Below, in pieces: positions 36,151 through 45,805 of a DNA stretch of 64,000 bases (position 1 is its first letter; each line of letters begins with the position of its first letter). The stretch spans positions 1 through 64,000 of the forward strand of contig JAGTQC010000004.1 in NCBI GenBank assembly GCA_018396535.1, in the 5' to 3' direction. A program made the position numbers and the translations under genes. The notes under the pieces are model-generated. The model did not search any database, was not told the origin of the DNA, and worked only from the letters and a program-made list of their open reading frames with translations. This DNA is from Candidatus Bathyarchaeota archaeon (lineage in GTDB: Archaea > Thermoproteota > CALKCG01 > B24 > DRYS01).

Positions 36151-36930
36151 TTGATAGAAATTTCTGATATGCATAGCGATGTAAGAGTCGTGCAGATTAT
36201 AGGTGTTAAACTTCCTGAGATAAGATTCGGTGATGATATAGGCTGTCTAATAGTCGATGCATGTAGGAAGCAGAGTGTTAAACTCGAGGATGGTGATATA
36301 GTAGTCGTAACTCATAAGATAGTATCTAAAGCTGAAGGCTATCTATACAGGCTTAGCGATATCCATCCATCGATATTCGCTGAGAGGATTAGCTTAGAAC
36401 TTGGGAAGGATCCTAGACACGTAGAGTTGATTCTCAGACAGGCTAGACGTATAGTTAAGATGAGAGGTCCACATATAATAACCGAGACTATACATGGATT
36501 CGTATGCGCTAACAGCGCCGTAGATCTATCCAATGTATCAGGTGGGGATACAGCCGTAACTCTACCTGAAAACCCAGATTCATCCGCTATGAGGATAGGT
36601 TTAAGGATAAGAGAGCTTACAGGTGTAGACGTGGCTGTTATTATAAGTGATACATTCGGTAGAGCTTGGCGTAGAGGTCTCACAGATGTAGCAGTAGGTG
36701 TATGGAATATGAAGCCTCTACTAGACTATAGGGGTTTAAGAGATCCGTATGGTTATGAGCTTAGAGCAACAGTTGTAGCTGTAGCAGATGAGGTAGCATC
36801 AGCTGCAGAACTCGTAATGGGTAAGACCGAGGGTATACCCGTAGCTATAGTTAAAGGTGTTAGATACGAGAAGGGTGAGGGATCGTTTAGAGATCTTGTA
36901 AGACCATTAGAGGAGGATCTATTTAGGTAG
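36151..36930 (+). CDS. cofE: Coenzyme F420-0:gamma-glutamyl ligase
   Basis: 259 residues: VKLPEIRFGDDIG, DIVVVTHKIVSKAEG, the central SDTFGRAWRRGLTDVAVG and GYELRATVVAVADEVASAAELVMGK are CofE signatures. It adds glutamate to F420-0 with GTP, showing that the organism makes or uses F420. The TTG at 36151 gives six extra residues over ATG 36169. An AATTTAAGT stretch about 30 bases upstream would make ATG 36169 nearly leaderless. The last 12 bases overlap the convergent L15e gene. Confidence 0.94.
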   Translation: MIEISDMHSDVRVVQIIGVKLPEIRFGDDIGCLIVDACRKQSVKLEDGDIVVVTHKIVSKAEGYLYRLSDIHPSIFAERISLELGKDPRHVELILRQARRIVKMRGPHIITETIHGFVCANSAVDLSNVSGGDTAVTLPENPDSSAMRIGLRIRELTGVDVAVIISDTFGRAWRRGLTDVAVGVWNMKPLLDYRGLRDPYGYELRATVVAVADEVASAAELVMGKTEGIPVAIVKGVRYEKGEGSFRDLVRPLEEDLFR

Positions 36931-37437
36931 ATTAACCTCTTCAAGCTCCTCTATCCTACGTATAAACCTCCTAGTAGTAGGTCCTGGAAGCTGTACGCTA
37001 ATCTTTCTATCCTTTAAAACTATCATAGGATCCACCATTATAACCTCATACCACTCATACATCCCATCCTCGTATACGTAGTAGCATCCTATAGGTTTAA
37101 GATTCGGATACTTCCTCTGCGCTCTATACACCGCTATCTCCTCCTTAGATATCTCCCGCTTAATCTTCTTAACACCTAGCGCTTTAGGTCTCCTACCAGA
37201 TCTAGGTCTAGGCTTCTCTCCTGAACCCTTACGTACACGAACCCTAACTACGATAAACCCCCTCTTAGCTTTATAACCAAGCTTCCTAGCCGTATGTAGT
37301 TTAGTCGGTTTATCAACTCTAACTACAGCTGGCTGGCTCCTCCACTCTATCATACGGCTACGCATAATATCCTTTATAGGCTCATGGAATGATCTACGCC
37401 ATAGCTCAGATAACGCTTTATACATCGTCAACGTCAT
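36919..37437 (-). CDS. rpl15e: Ribosomal protein L15e with altered C-terminus
   Basis: 172 residues. The N-terminal part is typical (ELWRRSF, SRMIEWRSQPAVVRVDKPT, ARKLGYKAKRGFIVVRVRVRKG, GRRPKALGVKKI, RKYPNLKPIGCYYVYEDG, YEVIMVDP). After VDP it reads MIVLKDRKISVQLPG and ends in an acidic EELEEVNLPK tail. The usual HPAIKSD and RTFRGLTSAGRK segment of archaeal L15e is absent, so about 20-40 residues are lost or replaced. The stop lies inside the convergent cofE gene. Confidence 0.9.
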   Translation of the reverse strand: MTLTMYKALSELWRRSFHEPIKDIMRSRMIEWRSQPAVVRVDKPTKLHTARKLGYKAKRGFIVVRVRVRKGSGEKPRPRSGRRPKALGVKKIKREISKEEIAVYRAQRKYPNLKPIGCYYVYEDGMYEWYEVIMVDPMIVLKDRKISVQLPGPTTRRFIRRIEELEEVNLPK

Positions 37438-37519
37438 ATCCCGATCCTACTTCTTGAAAGAGGGATAGAACAGGTTTAGATAAATATTTCTCAGTTAGTA
37501 GAATCTCATCTTCTCAAGC

Positions 37520-39655
37520 CTATTTTGAAAACTTTGTTACACCCTTCGCTACCCTAACTTCATTGAATATTCCATCCCTATAGTATAGTAGGGTTCCAGG
37601 CGCCTCGCTCTCTATGAAGATCTCTCCATCAGCTTCGATCATTCTGATAGGATATGGTGGAAGCATATACTCCTTCAAACCTACGATAGCCGATTCGTTA
37701 CGTATAGGTGTAAACACCATTATCTCAGTCTCAAGCTCTCTGAGAGATACGTTAACCCCGCTTCCAGGCTTAACTACGCTATAACTTTCATCGAACACCC
37801 TATAGCATAGATATTCCCCATCATCCACCTTGAACGGTAGTATATCTAGCTTCACATAATCGTTTAGAGTAGAACCCTCCTTATACACGTTGAATAACGC
37901 TATAGCTGCATATCCTCTAACAGTCGATGCTATCTTCAATATTATAGGCTCGTTATACGGGTCTCTTAGTAGTATATCACGAGTAGGTAATCCAGGTTTA
38001 TCAACTCTAACAATCCTACCATCTGGTAGGATAATCCTCCTAAGTAAATCTACATCCGTTTTCTCAGGATGCCTATCCGTTATGTATACCGGTCCACCGC
38101 TGAATATTCTAGCTACGAGATGCATCTTCGCATATGGATCATACGATATGAACATATCGTAATCTGGGTAGGCTATATTACTAAAGAATAGAGCGTTGTA
38201 TACGCTGAATAGTGTATGTAGCTTAGCATCAGCCTTCCAGAATGGTATATAATCTATCGATACCCTCATAGCGTTGCTAAATAGGAAGTAGCTGTAATCC
38301 TCTGGAGCCATACACATACAATTCAATATATCTAGATCGTTAGCGTATGCAGATATCTGCATAGCTAGCTGTATATTCCTAGAAGCTACACCGACAGGAT
38401 AATCACCTAGATATAAGCTATGGATAATCCATTGATTATCTATTTTAACGAAATCGAATCCAGATTCCTTAACCCAGGAGAAGAACCGATTATAGAATTC
38501 GTAAGCTCCATCCATACTAGCTGGTGGGACATAGCTATCTGTAAACCTCGATCTATACCCGTCGATACATAGCTCTCTGATAACCTCCTCCTCAACCCCT
38601 CCCCAATGGATGTTTATAGTATGCCATAAACCTACAAGCTCTACACCTAACTTCTTCAGATCCGTAGTAAGACTCTTCAACCCTCTCGGGAATCTATCGT
38701 TAGCTGAAAGCCTTCTTAACACTCTACGAGGCCACTTATCCCTAGATACTTCATCCTGCCATCCATCATCTATTATAACCCAACTGATAGGTATACCCCT
38801 AGCCTTTAAGCCTTCGACGATCCTAATCACGTTCTCATGCGATAGATCATCCGTTAGTAGAGCATTCCATGAGCACCATCCTAATTTATCCATGAATATA
38901 GGTATCCTCTTTCTATCCCTACACTTAAACACAGATGAAGATGCCGCTATCTCTACACATCTATCTACAGCTCTATATGGATCGCTATCTAGAGCGATAG
39001 ATGCAAACCAGCTTAGATCTATCCTTCCAGTCTCTATTCCAGATAGAATCTTAAAAGTTAGATACGGCTCTATATACGAGGTTACATAACCGTTCGTAAT
39101 CGTAGCGATAGCTAGGTATGTATCACCATACGATGCTAATGTGAAGATTGTATAGTATGGAATAGCTTCGAGCCTCTCTACCACTATAGGATATGTCCAG
39201 CATGGAGCCCCTCTCACATACTCTTCGTGAGATATATAACTTAGATCATACGGATATACAGGATCATCTGGAGGCTTAGCACCTTTAGGCTCTCTATCCG
39301 TAGCAACAGGGTTATAGTATCTAAAGGCATCCGAGTAGAATCCAGCCGCACCCCTATGGGTGGTTAAAGCTAATATCCTCCTAGGACTACCTGCTTCAAC
39401 CTCTATATCGATTGGGTATAGAGCATTAAGCATCCTAGGAGAGTTTATAGATAAACCTAAACCTATACCTCCATTAAACCTAGCTACATGAATGTTAGCA
39501 TATGAATCTATACACCTATACCTGTATACCCTATAATCATCTCTCCTCCACTCTACCCCTTCAAGACTACCACTCGCTCCCGCTCCATCACTAAAGTTAA
39601 GCTTCACTGATTTAATATCCACACGTACATCCTTCGAGTCTATGACTACGACCAT
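37520..39655 (-). CDS. GH36 alpha-galactosidase/raffinose synthase-like protein
   Basis: 711 residues. The (beta/alpha)8 core shows LGWCSWNALLTDDLSHENV, WVIIDDGWQDE, and the probable nucleophile Asp in FVKIDNQ. A beta-rich N-terminal part precedes the barrel and a beta-rich tail follows. This is the raffinose-synthase-like branch, which includes the Sulfolobus alpha-galactosidase GalS. A glycosidase on galactosides is the best guess. No signal peptide is seen, so it acts in the cytoplasm. Confidence 0.88.
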   Translation of the reverse strand: MVVVIDSKDVRVDIKSVKLNFSDGAGASGSLEGVEWRRDDYRVYRYRCIDSYANIHVARFNGGIGLGLSINSPRMLNALYPIDIEVEAGSPRRILALTTHRGAAGFYSDAFRYYNPVATDREPKGAKPPDDPVYPYDLSYISHEEYVRGAPCWTYPIVVERLEAIPYYTIFTLASYGDTYLAIATITNGYVTSYIEPYLTFKILSGIETGRIDLSWFASIALDSDPYRAVDRCVEIAASSSVFKCRDRKRIPIFMDKLGWCSWNALLTDDLSHENVIRIVEGLKARGIPISWVIIDDGWQDEVSRDKWPRRVLRRLSANDRFPRGLKSLTTDLKKLGVELVGLWHTINIHWGGVEEEVIRELCIDGYRSRFTDSYVPPASMDGAYEFYNRFFSWVKESGFDFVKIDNQWIIHSLYLGDYPVGVASRNIQLAMQISAYANDLDILNCMCMAPEDYSYFLFSNAMRVSIDYIPFWKADAKLHTLFSVYNALFFSNIAYPDYDMFISYDPYAKMHLVARIFSGGPVYITDRHPEKTDVDLLRRIILPDGRIVRVDKPGLPTRDILLRDPYNEPIILKIASTVRGYAAIALFNVYKEGSTLNDYVKLDILPFKVDDGEYLCYRVFDESYSVVKPGSGVNVSLRELETEIMVFTPIRNESAIVGLKEYMLPPYPIRMIEADGEIFIESEAPGTLLYYRDGIFNEVRVAKGVTKFSK

Positions 39656-39715
39656 GAAGCCCCGCCCCCATAGTCGGTGTACTCTAACCTAGGATATATA
39701 GATTACCATCATCTA

Positions 39716-40144
39716 TCAAGCATATACTCTGATTATAACTAGTACTCTAGTATCCTCCCGTCTAAGTATATCCACAACTTCTCTAGGTATATCGATCGCA
39801 GCTTTATCCGCTCTTATCATTAATGTACGACTACAGGTATAGCTACTCTTCCTGCAAACTATATCTCTAGGATGATCGGCTATAAGCTTCCCCGAGCCAT
39901 ACCCTTTCACTTCGAAGATATAGCCATCTATATCTAGAGTGAGTGTTACGATAGATCCATTCCTACATATCCATGATCTGATATCCTCATGCAGATCCCT
40001 TAAGGCTTTCTCAGCTCTAACCGCTACTATACAATCGCCTCTAGGTGTAACGTAATCATCCTTAGTTACCATTAGCGTCGATCTATGCCTAGCCATTATA
40101 TTAGGGTGACCCCAGGCATAGAAATAGTCCTCGTATACTACCAC
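39716..40144 (-). CDS. DUF371 family protein
   Basis: 142 residues of an archaeal family of unknown function. Signature pieces are YAWGHPNIMARHRSTLMVTKDDYVTPRGDCIVAVRAEKAL and a closing VDILRREDTRVLVII. It overlaps the end of the PCMT gene by seven bases, so the two are co-translated; this suggests, but does not show, a role in protein repair or RNA modification. Confidence 0.82.
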   Translation of the reverse strand: MVVYEDYFYAWGHPNIMARHRSTLMVTKDDYVTPRGDCIVAVRAEKALRDLHEDIRSWICRNGSIVTLTLDIDGYIFEVKGYGSGKLIADHPRDIVCRKSSYTCSRTLMIRADKAAIDIPREVVDILRREDTRVLVIIRVYA

Positions 40145-40812
40145 CCATAATCCCCTCTTAAAGGTACGAAGATCACATCTAGTAGGCTTCTCCTCTCGAT
40201 TCTCCCATCCATCTTCTTCTCGACTTTAACCAATACCTGCGTCGAGTATGGTCTACCTATAGGTATCAGTAGTATCCCTCCAGGTTTAAGCTGGTCTATC
40301 AGAGGTTGAGGTATATCTGGTGCAGCAGCTGTTACGAGTATGCGATCGTAGGGGGCGTACTCGGCTAGACCTTTAGATCCATCCCCATGTATAACCGTAA
40401 CCCTATCCCCGTATCCAGCTTTCTCTACGTTACGTCTAGCGTAATTCGCCAAATCCTCTATTATCTCTATAGTCCATACATGCCCCCATAGATTCCTTTC
40501 CGTATCGCTAGGTGCGACTATCTCAGCTATAGTACATGCATGATAACCGGATCCAGCCCCAACCTCTAGAACCTTATACCCGATTTTCAACTCAAGCTCT
40601 TCATTCATCAAGCAGACCATATGCGGTGCGGATATAGTCTGACCAGAACCTATCGGTAGGGGTGTATCTAGGTATGCATACATCCTTAGATGCTCAGGTA
40701 GGAATAACTCCCTAGGAACCTTGCGGAAAGCCTCTTCTACAGGCTTAGATCTAATAGCGCCTAAAGCCTTAAGTTCATGTATAAGTCTCTCCTTCTCTCT
40801 AGCTAAACTCAA
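40138..40812 (-). CDS. pcm: Protein-L-isoaspartate O-methyltransferase
   Basis: 224 residues: FRKVPRELFLPEHLRMYAYLDTPLPIGSGQTISAPHMV, SAM-binding VLEVGAGSGYHACTIAEI and PYDRILVTAAAPDIPQPLIDQLKPGGILLIPIG are all typical. It methylates damaged isoaspartyl residues for repair, useful at high temperature. It leads a two-gene unit with DUF371. The 237-base gap upstream to the FGGY kinase holds nothing recognised. Confidence 0.94.
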   Translation of the reverse strand: MSLAREKERLIHELKALGAIRSKPVEEAFRKVPRELFLPEHLRMYAYLDTPLPIGSGQTISAPHMVCLMNEELELKIGYKVLEVGAGSGYHACTIAEIVAPSDTERNLWGHVWTIEIIEDLANYARRNVEKAGYGDRVTVIHGDGSKGLAEYAPYDRILVTAAAPDIPQPLIDQLKPGGILLIPIGRPYSTQVLVKVEKKMDGRIERRSLLDVIFVPLRGDYGW

Positions 40813-41049
40813 CCTCTACCACCATGAACCGAGTATGCGTCATTCTCTACCACGTCTCGACGAATATCCTACATTTAAGGTTAAAGATATACCTTGATAC
40901 CATATACGATACGAGCGGTTACATAGGCTATAACCATAATCTAGCCGTCTATGCTTGTATATGTAAGATTTAACAGGGTGCATAATATAGGCTAGCATCG
41001 TTCTAAACGATTTATCTAATCGTTATCTACCTTATCTTTTGAGTATACC

Positions 41050-42516
41050 TTGCGTATACTAGCCGTAGATATAGGGACTGGTAGTATTAAAGCTGCGATA
41101 TTCGAGGATAACTTTAAGTTATCGTCTATAGCTAGGGTTGAGCTTGAAGTAGGTGCTGAGCAGGATCCAGAAGCGATGTATAAAGGCTTCTTGGAAGCTT
41201 GTAGATCCGTATCTAGAGATTCTAAGCTTAGGTTTATAGATGCGTTAGTCTTAAGCGGGCAGATGCATGGCCTCGTATGTATAGGTGTAGATGGTAAGCC
41301 TCTGACAATGCTTCATACGTACATCGATACTAGGCCAGCGGAAGCCGTTAAATTCATGGAAGAGAGGATTGATGGGTATAGATTGTATACCGAGACTGGA
41401 TGCCCCCCTCTATTCATATACCCCCTAGCTAAACTTTTATGGTTTAAACTATCTAAGCCTAGTATATTCAACTCTACTAGATGGTTTCTATCAGCTAAAG
41501 ACTACGTCGTATATAGGCTTATAGGTGAGCCGTACATCGATAGATCTACGGCTTCTGGTAGTCAACTTCTTAATATACATAGCTTAAGCTGGAATGATGA
41601 ATCTCTAGAGCTGGTAGGGATGGATGAATCAAAGCTGTCTAGATTATGTGATGGAGAGAAGCCTCTCATAGAGCTACCTAGAAGTATAGCTTTAAGCCTA
41701 GGCTTAGATTGTAATCCCCCCATCTTCCTCGGCGCATCTGATGGGGCCCTACATAGCTTAGGTGTAGGCGCGGTATCAGATGGTATAGCGGCTATTAACC
41801 TAGGTACTAGCGGAGCGTTTAGGCTATCTTCAGATAGGCCGGTAGTAGATAGATCTAGGAGTATGCGTTTCTTCTGCTATTATCTAGGCTATGGTATATG
41901 GATACCTGGCGGCGCCGTCAATAACGCTGGCTTATGTCTCAGATGGTTCAGGGATAGTATACTAGGCTCACGCCATAGTTACGAGGATCTGATAAGGGAG
42001 GCTGAATCGGTAGATCTAGATCGATTAAACCCTCTAATCCTACCATTCCTATCCGGTGAGAGATTTCCTATCAGAGATCCGTATGCTAAAGCGTTATTCT
42101 TCGGCTTAACTATAGATCATCGTAGAGGGCATATCGTTCGAGCTTTAATGGAGGCTCCGATCTACACATTGAGATGGATAGCTGACTCTATGAGTGAGAA
42201 TATGCTTAACGCTAGAGTTGCACGTATAGGTGGCGGTGGATCCTCATCAAAATTATGGAGGAGGATATGCTCAGGCATCCTTAATCTAAGGATAGAATAT
42301 GTAGGGTTCGAAGAATCATCGCTCATGGGAGCGGCTATAATGGCTGCGCTAGGATTAGGATACTACAGCTCCATAGATGAGGCTTTAGATAAAGCTATTA
42401 ATATAATGGATGCTGATGATCCAGTACCGAATGAGGTTGAAGTATACGAAGAGCGTTATAGACTATATCGTAGCCTATATGAATCAGTATCCCGCTACCA
42501 CCCCCTTCTAACATAA
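41050..42516 (+). CDS. FGGY-family carbohydrate kinase (xylulokinase-like)
   Basis: 488 residues with a TTG start. ILAVDIGTGSIKAAIF forms the phosphate loop, DALVLSGQMHGLVCI matches xylulokinase, FLGASDGALHSLGVGA carries the catalytic Asp, and ARIGGGGSSSKLWRRI is the second ATP motif. It phosphorylates a sugar or polyol; xylulose is a guess. A 2-hydroxyacid dehydrogenase follows 47 bases on, in the same direction. Confidence 0.88.
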   Translation: MRILAVDIGTGSIKAAIFEDNFKLSSIARVELEVGAEQDPEAMYKGFLEACRSVSRDSKLRFIDALVLSGQMHGLVCIGVDGKPLTMLHTYIDTRPAEAVKFMEERIDGYRLYTETGCPPLFIYPLAKLLWFKLSKPSIFNSTRWFLSAKDYVVYRLIGEPYIDRSTASGSQLLNIHSLSWNDESLELVGMDESKLSRLCDGEKPLIELPRSIALSLGLDCNPPIFLGASDGALHSLGVGAVSDGIAAINLGTSGAFRLSSDRPVVDRSRSMRFFCYYLGYGIWIPGGAVNNAGLCLRWFRDSILGSRHSYEDLIREAESVDLDRLNPLILPFLSGERFPIRDPYAKALFFGLTIDHRRGHIVRALMEAPIYTLRWIADSMSENMLNARVARIGGGGSSSKLWRRICSGILNLRIEYVGFEESSLMGAAIMAALGLGYYSSIDEALDKAINIMDADDPVPNEVEVYEERYRLYRSLYESVSRYHPLLT

Positions 42517-42563
42517 AGTTTTTCCTGTGAATCTATCTTCGATATCCTAGCGGTGTTAAGTCG

Positions 42564-43553
42564 TTGACTCGTATAGCTATCCTATCCTCGAGTTTCGGTG
42601 TATATACGCCTGAAGCGGTTGAGAGACTCAGATCTATAGCAGAAGTCGTTAGGATAGAGTTGAAGGGTAGAAGCCTATCTGAGGATGAATCGATCGAAAT
42701 CCTAAGAGGCTTCGATATACTTATACTAGGTGGTGGATGTATCGTAACCGAGAGGGTTCTACGTGAAACAGGACTTAAAGTCGTAGCTAGGCATGGTGTA
42801 GGTCTCGATAATGTAGATGTGGAAGCTGCTACAAAGCTAGGTGTCCCCGTACTATATACACCTCACGCTAATTCTAGAGCAGTTGCCGAGCATACGTTTG
42901 CTTTGATACTCTCCCTCTCACGTAGGATAACGTTAGCTCATGAATACGTTAGGAGATTACGCGCTTCTCCACCTAAACTCATAGGATTCGAACTTGAAGG
43001 TAAGAAGCTAGGTGTAATAGGGTTCGGTGCTATAGGTAGACTCGTAGCAGGTATCGGTAAAGGCTTCGGTATGTTAATCTTAGTCTACGATCCATACGTG
43101 GATCCCAAGATTATAGAGGATTATGGATGTAGACCAGTAGATCTAGAGACGCTTCTTAGAGAATCGGATATAGTTACGATACATGTCCCTCTAACCAGGG
43201 AGACCTACCATATGATAGGTGAAAGGGAGCTTAAACTCATGAAGCCTACCGCCCTTATAGTAAATACATCTAGAGGCGCTGTTATAGATGAATCCATTCT
43301 AGTTAAAGCTCTAAGAGAGGGGTGGATAGCAGGTGCAGCTCTAGATGTATTCGAAGAGGAACCTTTAAAACCTGAAAACCCGCTCCTATCTATGGATAAC
43401 GTAGTAGCTACACCTCATATAGCCTTTCTGACGGTGGAATCTGTAAGAAGGATGGATACCATGCTCGTAGAAGATATAGAGAGAATACTTTCAGGTAGGA
43501 AACCTCTAAGGATAGCGAATCCAAAAGTCTTAGAGAAACTACCCCTTATCTAA
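42564..43553 (+). CDS. D-2-hydroxyacid dehydrogenase (phosphoglycerate or glyoxylate/hydroxypyruvate type)
   Basis: 329 residues with a TTG start. The NAD motif is GVIGFGAIGRL, and the catalytic Arg (NTSRGAVID), Glu (FEEEPL) and His (ATPHIAFLT) are present. The NLVARHGVG-like ARHGVGLDNVD loop fits phosphoglycerate dehydrogenases, but no ACT or other regulatory domain follows. Either serine synthesis or hydroxypyruvate/glyoxylate reduction is possible. It may be co-transcribed with the kinase. Confidence 0.85.
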   Translation: MTRIAILSSSFGVYTPEAVERLRSIAEVVRIELKGRSLSEDESIEILRGFDILILGGGCIVTERVLRETGLKVVARHGVGLDNVDVEAATKLGVPVLYTPHANSRAVAEHTFALILSLSRRITLAHEYVRRLRASPPKLIGFELEGKKLGVIGFGAIGRLVAGIGKGFGMLILVYDPYVDPKIIEDYGCRPVDLETLLRESDIVTIHVPLTRETYHMIGERELKLMKPTALIVNTSRGAVIDESILVKALREGWIAGAALDVFEEEPLKPENPLLSMDNVVATPHIAFLTVESVRRMDTMLVEDIERILSGRKPLRIANPKVLEKLPLI

Positions 43554-43569
43554 ACTCGGATATATACAG

Positions 43570-43851
43570 CTATACTTCCTGTTTAACAGTTGTTTTCAAC
43601 ATATCATCTATCTCTTTAAGCTTTAGCGCTACCTGTCTTCCAAGCTCTGTTAACTTAAATGCTTTCCGAGCCCCCTCCGCCTCTTCTTCGATAAGCCCCA
43701 TCTTAATCAGAGGTATTAGGCTCCTATAGAACGTACTATACCCTATATTCAATCGTCTAGCATCGCTAACTATGACTTTTTCTTGTGTTAGTAGGAATAA
43801 TAGTATTGTTACACCGTGTCTACTGATATCTTCTATCAACTTACTTCTCAC
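43570..43851 (-). CDS. Winged-helix transcription regulator
   Basis: 93 residues: helix-turn-helix VIVSDARRLNIGYSTFYRSLIPLIKMGLIEEE, wing, and a C-terminal helix LGRQVALKLKEIDDMLK. It resembles small MarR/PadR-like archaeal regulators. Target unknown. It is transcribed after the GGR-CoaD group on the same strand but has its own likely promoter (43881-43890). Confidence 0.8.
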   Translation of the reverse strand: MRSKLIEDISRHGVTILLFLLTQEKVIVSDARRLNIGYSTFYRSLIPLIKMGLIEEEAEGARKAFKLTELGRQVALKLKEIDDMLKTTVKQEV

Positions 43852-43880
43852 CTACTCATCTTCTATTGATGTTTTTGGTC

Positions 43881-43890
43881 TATATAAACT
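43881..43890 (-). promoter_or_regulatory. Probable TATA box of the small wHTH gene
   Basis: On the minus strand AGTTTATATA lies about 30-35 bases before the ATG at 43851, so transcription would start almost at the first codon. Confidence 0.5.
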
Positions 43891-43938
43891 TTAAGAAAGA
43901 GTTTAAATAGATCTAATAGCTTTATTTAAAATTTGATA

Positions 43939-45303
43939 TTAAGCATTAATAAAGGTTTTTACAGTTACTTCAATAAAAATTCTTTTCGATTTATATAACC
44001 ATTCTCTAAATCCATCTACATCTACAGGATATTCCTCATAAAGCTTCCTAACCTCATGCATAATCTTAACCGCTCTCCTAAACTTACGTAGAAGCTCTAT
44101 CCTACCTAAACCCTTAGCAAACCTCTTAAGTTTCTCTAGAAAACCAGCCTCTACTCTACCATACATACTCGCTTTAAGTATATCTTCCTCTGATAGAAGC
44201 CTAACCGACATACCGTAGTCTATATCTTCATCTGATAAACTTTGTAGAAACATCCTCAATACGTCTAAAGATGCTTGCTTAGCTCCATAACTTCTCATAT
44301 ACCTTACATTATACATCCATAAATCTCTAGCAGTCATCGATCCTCGATCATACGCCTCAAGTATCGCTTCAGCAGCTAACCTACCTGCATACATTGATGG
44401 CCCTATCCCTCCTCCATGTATAGGGTTAACCTGGCATGCAGAATCACCTACAAGTATAAGCCCATCGGCTACGAGGCTTGATAAAGGTCGCCGCGTAGGT
44501 ACCAGCCCTCCTCCACTGTTTATAATATCCTCGCTTACGCCCTTAACTGTATATAGAAACTTGTAGAATAGCATCTTAGGATTAGGATATCCACGTCCAC
44601 ATTGAACACCTACACCTATGTTAGCCGTCCCATCACTTCTAGGAAACAGCCACGCGTAACCACCCGGAGCATAAACTCTGCTAAGATAGATCTCTCCATA
44701 ATTATAATCGTAGTATTCACCCTCGATTAACCTAATCTCTCTATAGGTAGCTTGAATATCCTCGGGTTTAACATCCCTCTCCGGTAGGAAGCCTTCAGGT
44801 AGGCATCTTCTCAATACTGCCGTAGCTCCGCTTGCATCTACGATAACCCTCCCCCTAAATTCTATACTACCATCCATATGCTTCGCTGTAACCCCTACAA
44901 CCCTTCTACCATCGATTATCGGTTTAAGGACTCTAGTCGAATCGTATAGCTCTACACCCCTTCTTAAAGCCTCTTTAAGTAGGATCTGACCAAATTCGTA
45001 ACGCTTCAACATGAAGCCTGATACACCCTCTCCTACTATCTCGAACACCGTGGACCTACTAGGAGAGTATATTCTCATACCTTTAACTTCGTTTATTATA
45101 GCATTCCAGGGATAAGGTAAGCTTAAGTTATCGAAGTGGTGTCTACCGATGGCATCACCGCATACCTTCCTACCTATATCCTCCTCCTTCTTAACATCTA
45201 CTATACATACCTTTAATCCATTCTTAGCTGTAAATAACGCTGTAGAACACCCTCCAGTTCCGGCACCTACTATCACAACGTCGTATACCTTGCTAGACTC
45301 CAT
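43939..45303 (-). CDS. Geranylgeranyl reductase family FAD enzyme
   Basis: 454 residues. FAD-binding DVVIVGAGTGGCSTALFTAKNG, GRKVCGDAIG and the substrate motif YAWLFPRSDGTANIGVGV are typical, with GLILVGDSACQVNPIHGGGIGPSMYAGRLA closing the FAD site. It saturates the isoprenoid chains of archaeal ether lipids. It begins six bases after coaD, so the two are probably co-transcribed. Confidence 0.9.
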   Translation of the reverse strand: MESSKVYDVVIVGAGTGGCSTALFTAKNGLKVCIVDVKKEEDIGRKVCGDAIGRHHFDNLSLPYPWNAIINEVKGMRIYSPSRSTVFEIVGEGVSGFMLKRYEFGQILLKEALRRGVELYDSTRVLKPIIDGRRVVGVTAKHMDGSIEFRGRVIVDASGATAVLRRCLPEGFLPERDVKPEDIQATYREIRLIEGEYYDYNYGEIYLSRVYAPGGYAWLFPRSDGTANIGVGVQCGRGYPNPKMLFYKFLYTVKGVSEDIINSGGGLVPTRRPLSSLVADGLILVGDSACQVNPIHGGGIGPSMYAGRLAAEAILEAYDRGSMTARDLWMYNVRYMRSYGAKQASLDVLRMFLQSLSDEDIDYGMSVRLLSEEDILKASMYGRVEAGFLEKLKRFAKGLGRIELLRKFRRAVKIMHEVRKLYEEYPVDVDGFREWLYKSKRIFIEVTVKTFINA

Positions 45304-45309
45304 ATTATC

Positions 45310-45789
45310 TCACCTATGTAGTATTCTACCTTCAGAATCTATCTCACCCATCTTTATCCTCCTCGATGATATAGGTTCTCCATCATCAGCTAGGACGAAT
45401 GGTACGATAACTATACTTAAAGGCTTTAACCCCTTAGAAGCTCTTATACTATTTATCTCTTCAGCTCTAGGTCTAGTCTCCTCCGTTACGAATATAGCTT
45501 CAAGCTCCGCCATATCGGCGGCTACACCGTATACATCATCGAGTTTAACTATACTATAACGCTCCTTATACATGGAATCTAGGTATGCTCTAAGCCTCTT
45601 CTCCCTACACCTGTACGGTGAAACATTGTAGGGTTTATTAAGCTTCGAAGCAAGCTCATCTGAAGTTAACCCTATGAGGACGTGGTCAGATTGTTTGAAG
45701 GCTTCATCGAGTAGTTTTTTATGTCCTGCATGTATTGTTTCGAATGTGCCGCCTACACATGCTAATCTAAACAATCTTCCATACCCCAT
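45310..45789 (-). CDS. coaD: Phosphopantetheine adenylyltransferase, archaeal type
   Basis: 159 residues. The nucleotidyltransferase motif is VGGTFETIHAGHKKLL (T/HxGH), with IGLTSDELASKLNK and the C-terminal ISSRRIKMGEID. It makes dephospho-CoA from phosphopantetheine. It sits 16 bases after DUF1854 and six before the geranylgeranyl reductase on the same strand. Confidence 0.92.
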   Translation of the reverse strand: MGYGRLFRLACVGGTFETIHAGHKKLLDEAFKQSDHVLIGLTSDELASKLNKPYNVSPYRCREKRLRAYLDSMYKERYSIVKLDDVYGVAADMAELEAIFVTEETRPRAEEINSIRASKGLKPLSIVIVPFVLADDGEPISSRRIKMGEIDSEGRILHR

Positions 45790-45805
45790 CGGTTATACAC
45801 CTAAC

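Noticed and set aside
38610-39089. 159-codon open frame on the plus strand
   Set aside because: It lies wholly inside the GH36-like gene on the other strand and encodes nothing recognisable; it is a shadow frame.
40813-41049. 237-base divergent gap searched for RNA genes or repeats
   Set aside because: Only AT-rich promoter-like sequence was seen; no stable fold or motif could be supported.
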